64,000 nt of DNA from Ceratotherium simum simum (Eukaryota > Chordata > Mammalia > Perissodactyla > Rhinocerotidae), in contig NW_004454175.1 of the NCBI RefSeq assembly GCF_000283155.1, forward strand, positions 9,391,622-9,455,621. The letters run 5' to 3'. Positions 59,710 to 64,000 of the stretch are shown piece after piece. Position 1 is the stretch's first letter, and every line of letters begins with the position of its first letter. Under the pieces are notes generated by a model. The model ran no database searches. It saw only the letters and a program-made list of their open reading frames with translations, and had not been told where the DNA came from. The translations under genes and the position numbers were made by a program.

Positions 59710-60695
59710 ACAAATTTATATTTCCACCTTCAGTGTGAGAATTCCAGTTGCTACACATCTTCACCAAGACTTGGTATTGTCAGCTTGTTTTTTTAAATTT
59801 TAATCATCCTAATAGGGTGTACTGGCATCAAATTGGTGTTTTAATTTACATTTCCCTAATGACCAATGATGTTAAGCATCTATTTATGTGCTTATTTGCC
59901 ATCTGTATCTGTTCATCAAAACTTTTGTACATTTTTAAAAAATTGGCAGTTTTTTTAAAACTTTGATTTTGAGAGTTCTTCATATATTTCTGATACAAGT
60001 CTTTCATCAGATGATTTGAAAATATTTTCTCCCTGTCTGTGGCTTCTCTTTTCATTTTCTTAACTAGCTCTTTTGAAGAGCAGAAATTTTAAATTTTGAT
60101 GAAGTTGACCTTATCATTTTGTTATTTTATGGATCATGCTTTTAAATGTACACCTACTATATATTCCAGCCATTCCAGTCCTAGGTATTTATCCAAGAGA
60201 AATGAAAGTATATGTCCATTTAAAGACTTGTGCATGAATTTAATGCAACTTTATTTGTAATAACTCAAAACTGTATGTAATCCATATGTCCATCAACCAG
60301 TGAATGGATAAACAAATCATAGCTTATCCAAACAATTGAATACTACTCAGCAAGAAAAAGGAAATTACTATTGATAGATGACACGGTATGTATGGATCTC
60401 AAAATAATAATGCCGTGTGAAAGAAGCTAGACAAAAAAAGACTACATATTACATGTTTCCATTTATGTAAAATTCCAGAAAATGCATGCTAATCTATAAT
60501 GGAAGGAGGCAGCTCAGTGGTTGCCTGGGGACAAAGAGGTGAGTGGGAAGGGGTGTGAGGGACTTTTGAGGGTGATGGATATGCTAATTATTTTGATTGA
60601 GTGATAGCTTCATAAGTATATTTTTATGTCAAAAATTACCAAATTGTACACTTTAAATATGCACCTTTTACTGAATTTCAATATCTACCTTACTA
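59710..60695 (+). mobile_element. L1 with 5' inversion
   Basis: 59710-60143 is antisense L1 ORF2 end (CCAGTTGCTACACATCTTCA; CCATCTGTATCTGTTCATCA; TTATGGATCATGCTTTT). 60144-60695 is sense L1 that starts where the inverted part ends in L1 coordinates (CCAGCCATTCCAGTCCTAGG; TTCTCTGCAAC-free 3' UTR with AGTGGTTGCCTGGGGACAAA) and ends in TTACCAAATTGTACACTTTA. This is the structure made by twin priming. Old and diverged. Confidence 0.7.
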
Positions 60696-61779
60696 GAACT
60701 GTAAATAAAATAATTTGCCAAAAAAATTGTTAATTATCCCTTAGAATCTTCTAGAAGAATGCAACACTTTAAAAAAGTAATATATATTTTCTAGCCATCC
60801 ACTGAAGCTCTTCATATTCATCAGAGTGGATATAACTCATCGTTGATAATAAAGAGATACAGAATAATCCATAGTGGGAAAATAGCGTCTGTGTTCCTAG
60901 TAACGAATAAACAGAGAGAAAGAAAGCAAGCAAACACAAAAGAATGAAGAAAGATGAATTGTAACTTCTTAAAAAAAGAAAAAGATAATCAAAGAGGTAG
61001 TAAATGTGAGTGCTTTATAACTAATATACTGTTGAATAGAAATTAGAATCATAGGTACAGATGATTAGGAAAATGCAGGAGAAAATAGATATTTATGATA
61101 AGGAATTACATTTCATGAGGAGTTCACTTAGTACTAGCTTAATAAAGGAAGACATAGAGGCAGAGTAGAGTTGAATGAGAAATGGATCATTAACTATAAC
61201 GAAGTGCTTGTAATGAACAGAGACAGATTAATGATGACAATGACAATGTCACTGGTGATAAATGCAAAAAGCAATTGCGATTTTTATATATTCATGTTTT
61301 TTGAGTTCTTCCTAATTGCCCTTCTGTAGGCTGAATTTGTAGGGCTTTTTATTTTTTAAAAAATTTTCTGGTGTATGTCAGGGACCTCACTCCTGCAAGG
61401 ATGATGATAATTATAATTGCCAAATAATCATTAAAAGCCAGAAAGAACATAAAGAAGACACTATAAATGCAATGATTTTTTTGATATTTAAATTACTTTT
61501 GAAAAATTTTCAAAGTTTTATTAATTATCTAGTACACTTCTGGTTAATAAAATATACTCATGGAACAATTCACTTTCAGATATTTATTTAGCCATCTCAA
61601 CGGTGTAGAAATATTATGAATTATCAATAGGTTTTCTAAATTCTACTGTATTGAGTTTATATAAATGAAAGCATTATTATTAACTAAGTATAAACTGAAA
61701 AGTATAATAGAAGTTATCAAAAATGAAATATTATATGTAATGTTAAATTACAGTGAGTTTTTAAGCAAACATTTTTCAT
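60696..61779. other. Unassigned AT-rich DNA
   Basis: No gene or repeat recognised. Confidence 0.5.
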
Positions 61780-62060
61780 CTTACTATAAGAGTAGTATAT
61801 GATGAATTTAGAGAATTTGAAAAAATACAAAAATACAGAAATAAAAAATCTTACCTACTATCCCACCATTTAAAGATAACCACTGCTGACATTTTCACGT
61901 ATTTCCTTTTAGTCTTTTTCCTTGCTCACGATGTATAAGAATTCTAAATATATAAATTATAAGCATGTGTTTAGCTTCATTCTGTGTATATACTTGTGTA
62001 CACTAGCCTCTTCATGTAGTATATCAAGTAACAACCCACTTCTCTTGGAAATATAAATTG
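61780..62060 (-). mobile_element. Possible old L1 3' end, antisense
   Basis: ACTATCCCACCATTTAAAGA, TAACCACTGCTGACATTTTC and ACGTATTTCCTTTTAGTCTT resemble antisense L1ME 3' ends. Confidence 0.5.
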
Positions 62061-62755
62061 GTATACTTTTCTTAGGAGACAATTTTGTGTATATGTCAAA
62101 AGCCTCAATATATTCATATTTATCCATTTATGGGAATTTGTTCCTCTAAAATAACTAATGAAGCTCGCAAGTATTTATGTATGAGTTGTACATCACAGCA
62201 CTATATAAAAACAAATAAATGAAAAACAAAATTAAAGTAACACTAATAAGTCATTAGCTGATCAATTGTTTTATTCATCCAAGAGACTACAATGTAGTTG
62301 TGGAAACTTATTTTTGAACAATAGTTAATACTCTGAGGAAATATTAATAGATGAATATAATTTAATATATTTATTAATATAAATACAAATATTACATATT
62401 AATGAAACAAGATATAAGTTAAATATGCACAATATGATCTGTGTGTACATGTGTTATGTATCTGCATAATCTCGGTCTGGCTTTCAGAACCGAAGTTGTA
62501 TACAATGGAGCAAAATAATAAGAGCATAGTTTCTTCAAAGCATGTGACTACTATACAAAACCTGCTTTGCTACCTTCAGAAACCTTATGTGAGAGACACA
62601 AAGTGCTAGCTGGCTATCTTCTCTCTCTATCATGGTAATTTCTAAGTAGAGGAATTGCAGGTGATGCTTATTTTCTCTACTATTTTTTTGTATCTTCCAA
62701 ATGTTTTGTATGTAACCTTTCGTAAGCAGAAAAATAATAAAGATTGTAAAAATTT
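62061..62755 (+). mobile_element. Possible old L1 3' UTR, sense
   Basis: The tail TATCTTCCAAATGTTTTGTA followed by an AGCAGAAAAATAATAAAG end, and AATATGCACAATATGATCTG upstream, resemble a sense old L1 end. Low confidence. Confidence 0.4.
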
Positions 62756-62893
62756 ACATAGTAAGAATTTCCTCCTGTTATTAAAATAATTGAAAACATG
62801 ATTTTTATGGTTGTCTTACATCCCAGTATATTGCTATATGGTTTATTTTATAAATGCTCCAGTAGTGTCATTTAAAGACTTTTTATTTTGTTT
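62756..62893. other. Unassigned DNA
   Basis: Short AT-rich stretch before the gapped L1. Confidence 0.4.
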
Positions 62894-63565
62894 TTTTTTG
62901 CTGTATTTTATTTTTTTTTTTCATTTTAATTTTTTTGTTTATTGCAGTAACATTGGTTTATAACATTGCAAAAATTTCAGGTGTACATCATTGTACTTCT
63001 ATTTCTGCATGGACTACATCATGTTCACCACCAAAATACTAATTACAACCNNNNNNNNNNNNNNNNNNNNNNNNNNNNNNNNNNNNNNNNNNNNNNNNNN
63101 NNNNNNNNNNNNNNNNNNNNNNNNNNNNNNNNNNNNNNNNNNNNNNNNNNNNNNNNNNNNNNNNNNNNNNNNNNNNNNNNNNNNNNNNNNNNNNNNNNNN
63201 NNNNNNNNNNNNNNNNNNNNNNNNNNNNNNNNNNNNNNNNNNNNNNNNNNNNNNNNNNNNNNNNNNNNNNNNNNNNNNNNNNNNNNNNNNNNNNNNNNNN
63301 NNNNNNNNNNNNNNNNNNNNNNNNNNNNNNNNNNNNNNNNNNNNNNNNNNNNNNNNNNNNNNNNNNNNNNNNNNNNNNNNNNNNNNNNNNNNNNNNNNNN
63401 NNNNNNNNNNNNNNNNNNNNNNNNNNNNNNNNNNNNNNNNNNNNNNNNNNNNNNNNNNNNNNNNNATAGCTGGATCATATGGTAGTTCTATCGTTGATTT
63501 TTTGAGGAATCTCCATACTGTTTTCCATAGTGGCTGCACCAGTTTGCACTCCCACCAGCAATGCA
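62894..63565 (-). mobile_element. Young L1 3' end, antisense, containing an assembly gap
   Basis: The left side has a T-rich run, TTGTTTATTGCAGTAACATT, and CAGGTGTACATCATTGTACT. The right side has ATAGCTGGATCATATGGTAG and GAATCTCCATACTGTTTTCC, which lie a few hundred bases further into the same L1 subfamily. One 5'-truncated element therefore spans the gap. Any ORF drawn across the N run is meaningless. Confidence 0.85.
63051..63465. other. Assembly gap of 415 N
   Basis: The N run is bounded on both sides by L1 sequence. The missing part of the L1 3' UTR should be roughly this size judging from the family layout, so the gap length looks estimated rather than arbitrary. Confidence 1.
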
Positions 63566-64000
63566 ATCAAGATCATTAATATGGGTTAAACATTGTTTTG
63601 GATTATGTCATTACTCCTAAAATTTTTTATGAGGAGCTCTGACTCCTAACTCTCAGCTGGGAAATACATGTTGTTAGAGTATAGTTTTAATGAAGAAAAA
63701 GTAATAAAAATATTTAGCTATATTTAAGCCCCTGACCACAACTCTAGTTAGCTGTACTAAGAATGTGCATTATTGGTCATTTGGATGAAAGGTGATTGGA
63801 GAATGCAAATCCATGTGCCCCACTAATGGAGGGTCAGCTCTGTCATATCTGTAATGATACCATTCTTCATTGGCTTAGAAACTCTAGTTAAGCCTTTGGG
63901 GAAAAAACAATTCTGGTACAGTCTTGTGTTTTTTGGAAGTCTATAGCTAATAGAATTGCTGGCAAAGAAACTTTACACTTATAAAGGTCACACAAATGAA
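63566..64000. other. Unassigned DNA
   Basis: No gene or repeat recognised up to the window end. Confidence 0.5.

Noticed and set aside
62966..63566. Four ORFs of 154-175 codons
   Set aside because: They run through the N gap; the codons are not real.
1..64000. CRISPR arrays, bacterial operons, ribosome-binding sites or terminators
   Set aside because: The repeat content is mammalian throughout. No regularly spaced repeats or prokaryotic gene layout exist.

Overview
This is non-coding nuclear DNA from a mammal. The diagnostic signal is a set of eleven ERE-type SINEs: tRNA-derived elements that open with GGGGCCGGCCCCGTGG, carry a GGTTCGGATCC box B and end in A-rich tails. ERE SINEs are the SINE family of Perissodactyla. 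Several copies differ from the horse ERE1 consensus as I remember it, with long heads fused to a duplicated tail. A rhinoceros or tapir therefore fits at least as well as a horse, but this is a weak inference from memory. MIR, L2, MER5, MLT1, MLT2, old L1 and class III endogenous retrovirus (ERV) remnants fit any placental genome.

I recognise no host protein-coding gene and no structural RNA gene. Every open frame is short (longest 139 codons outside the assembly gap), and most lie inside repeats. The window reads as an AT-rich gene desert or a large intron.

Layout. 1-4383: an L1 3' end, then a class III (ERVL-type) retrovirus body on the + strand with pol and dUTPase remnants, interrupted by an RTE/BovB-type element. 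4384-7135: antisense L1 3' regions with one ERE. 8-10.4 kb: MLT1 LTR, MIR, and an L2 split by an MLT2 LTR. 10.4-22 kb: mostly unassigned AT-rich DNA with L1, L2, MIR and MER5 pieces and a perfect 16-bp-arm hairpin near 19.27 kb. 22.1-28.0 kb: the most complex locus. Two diverged direct LTRs flank retroviral protease, RNase H, integrase and envelope transmembrane remnants on the + strand, plus an antisense protease-RT remnant of a second element, a younger L1 in the 5' LTR and two tandem EREs. 28-36 kb: MER5, a GC-richer block with a 139-codon antisense frame, a good MIR, an ERE and an MLT1 LTR. 36.7-40.5 kb: two L1s carrying four EREs, one with an exceptionally long 38-bp perfect target-site duplication. 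40.5-51 kb: mostly unassigned DNA with a few possible conserved islands, an L2, an LTR-like repeat, an ERE and the second RTE copy. 51-57.3 kb: a DNA-transposon remnant, L2, two EREs and long antisense L1s including a dead reverse transcriptase. 57.3-64 kb: old repeats, an L1 with a 5' inversion, and an L1 containing a 415-base assembly gap.

No genes act together here. The biology is layered insertion history: ERVs and LTRs first, then L1s, then ERE SINEs mobilised by L1. All family names come from pattern memory, not a database search.
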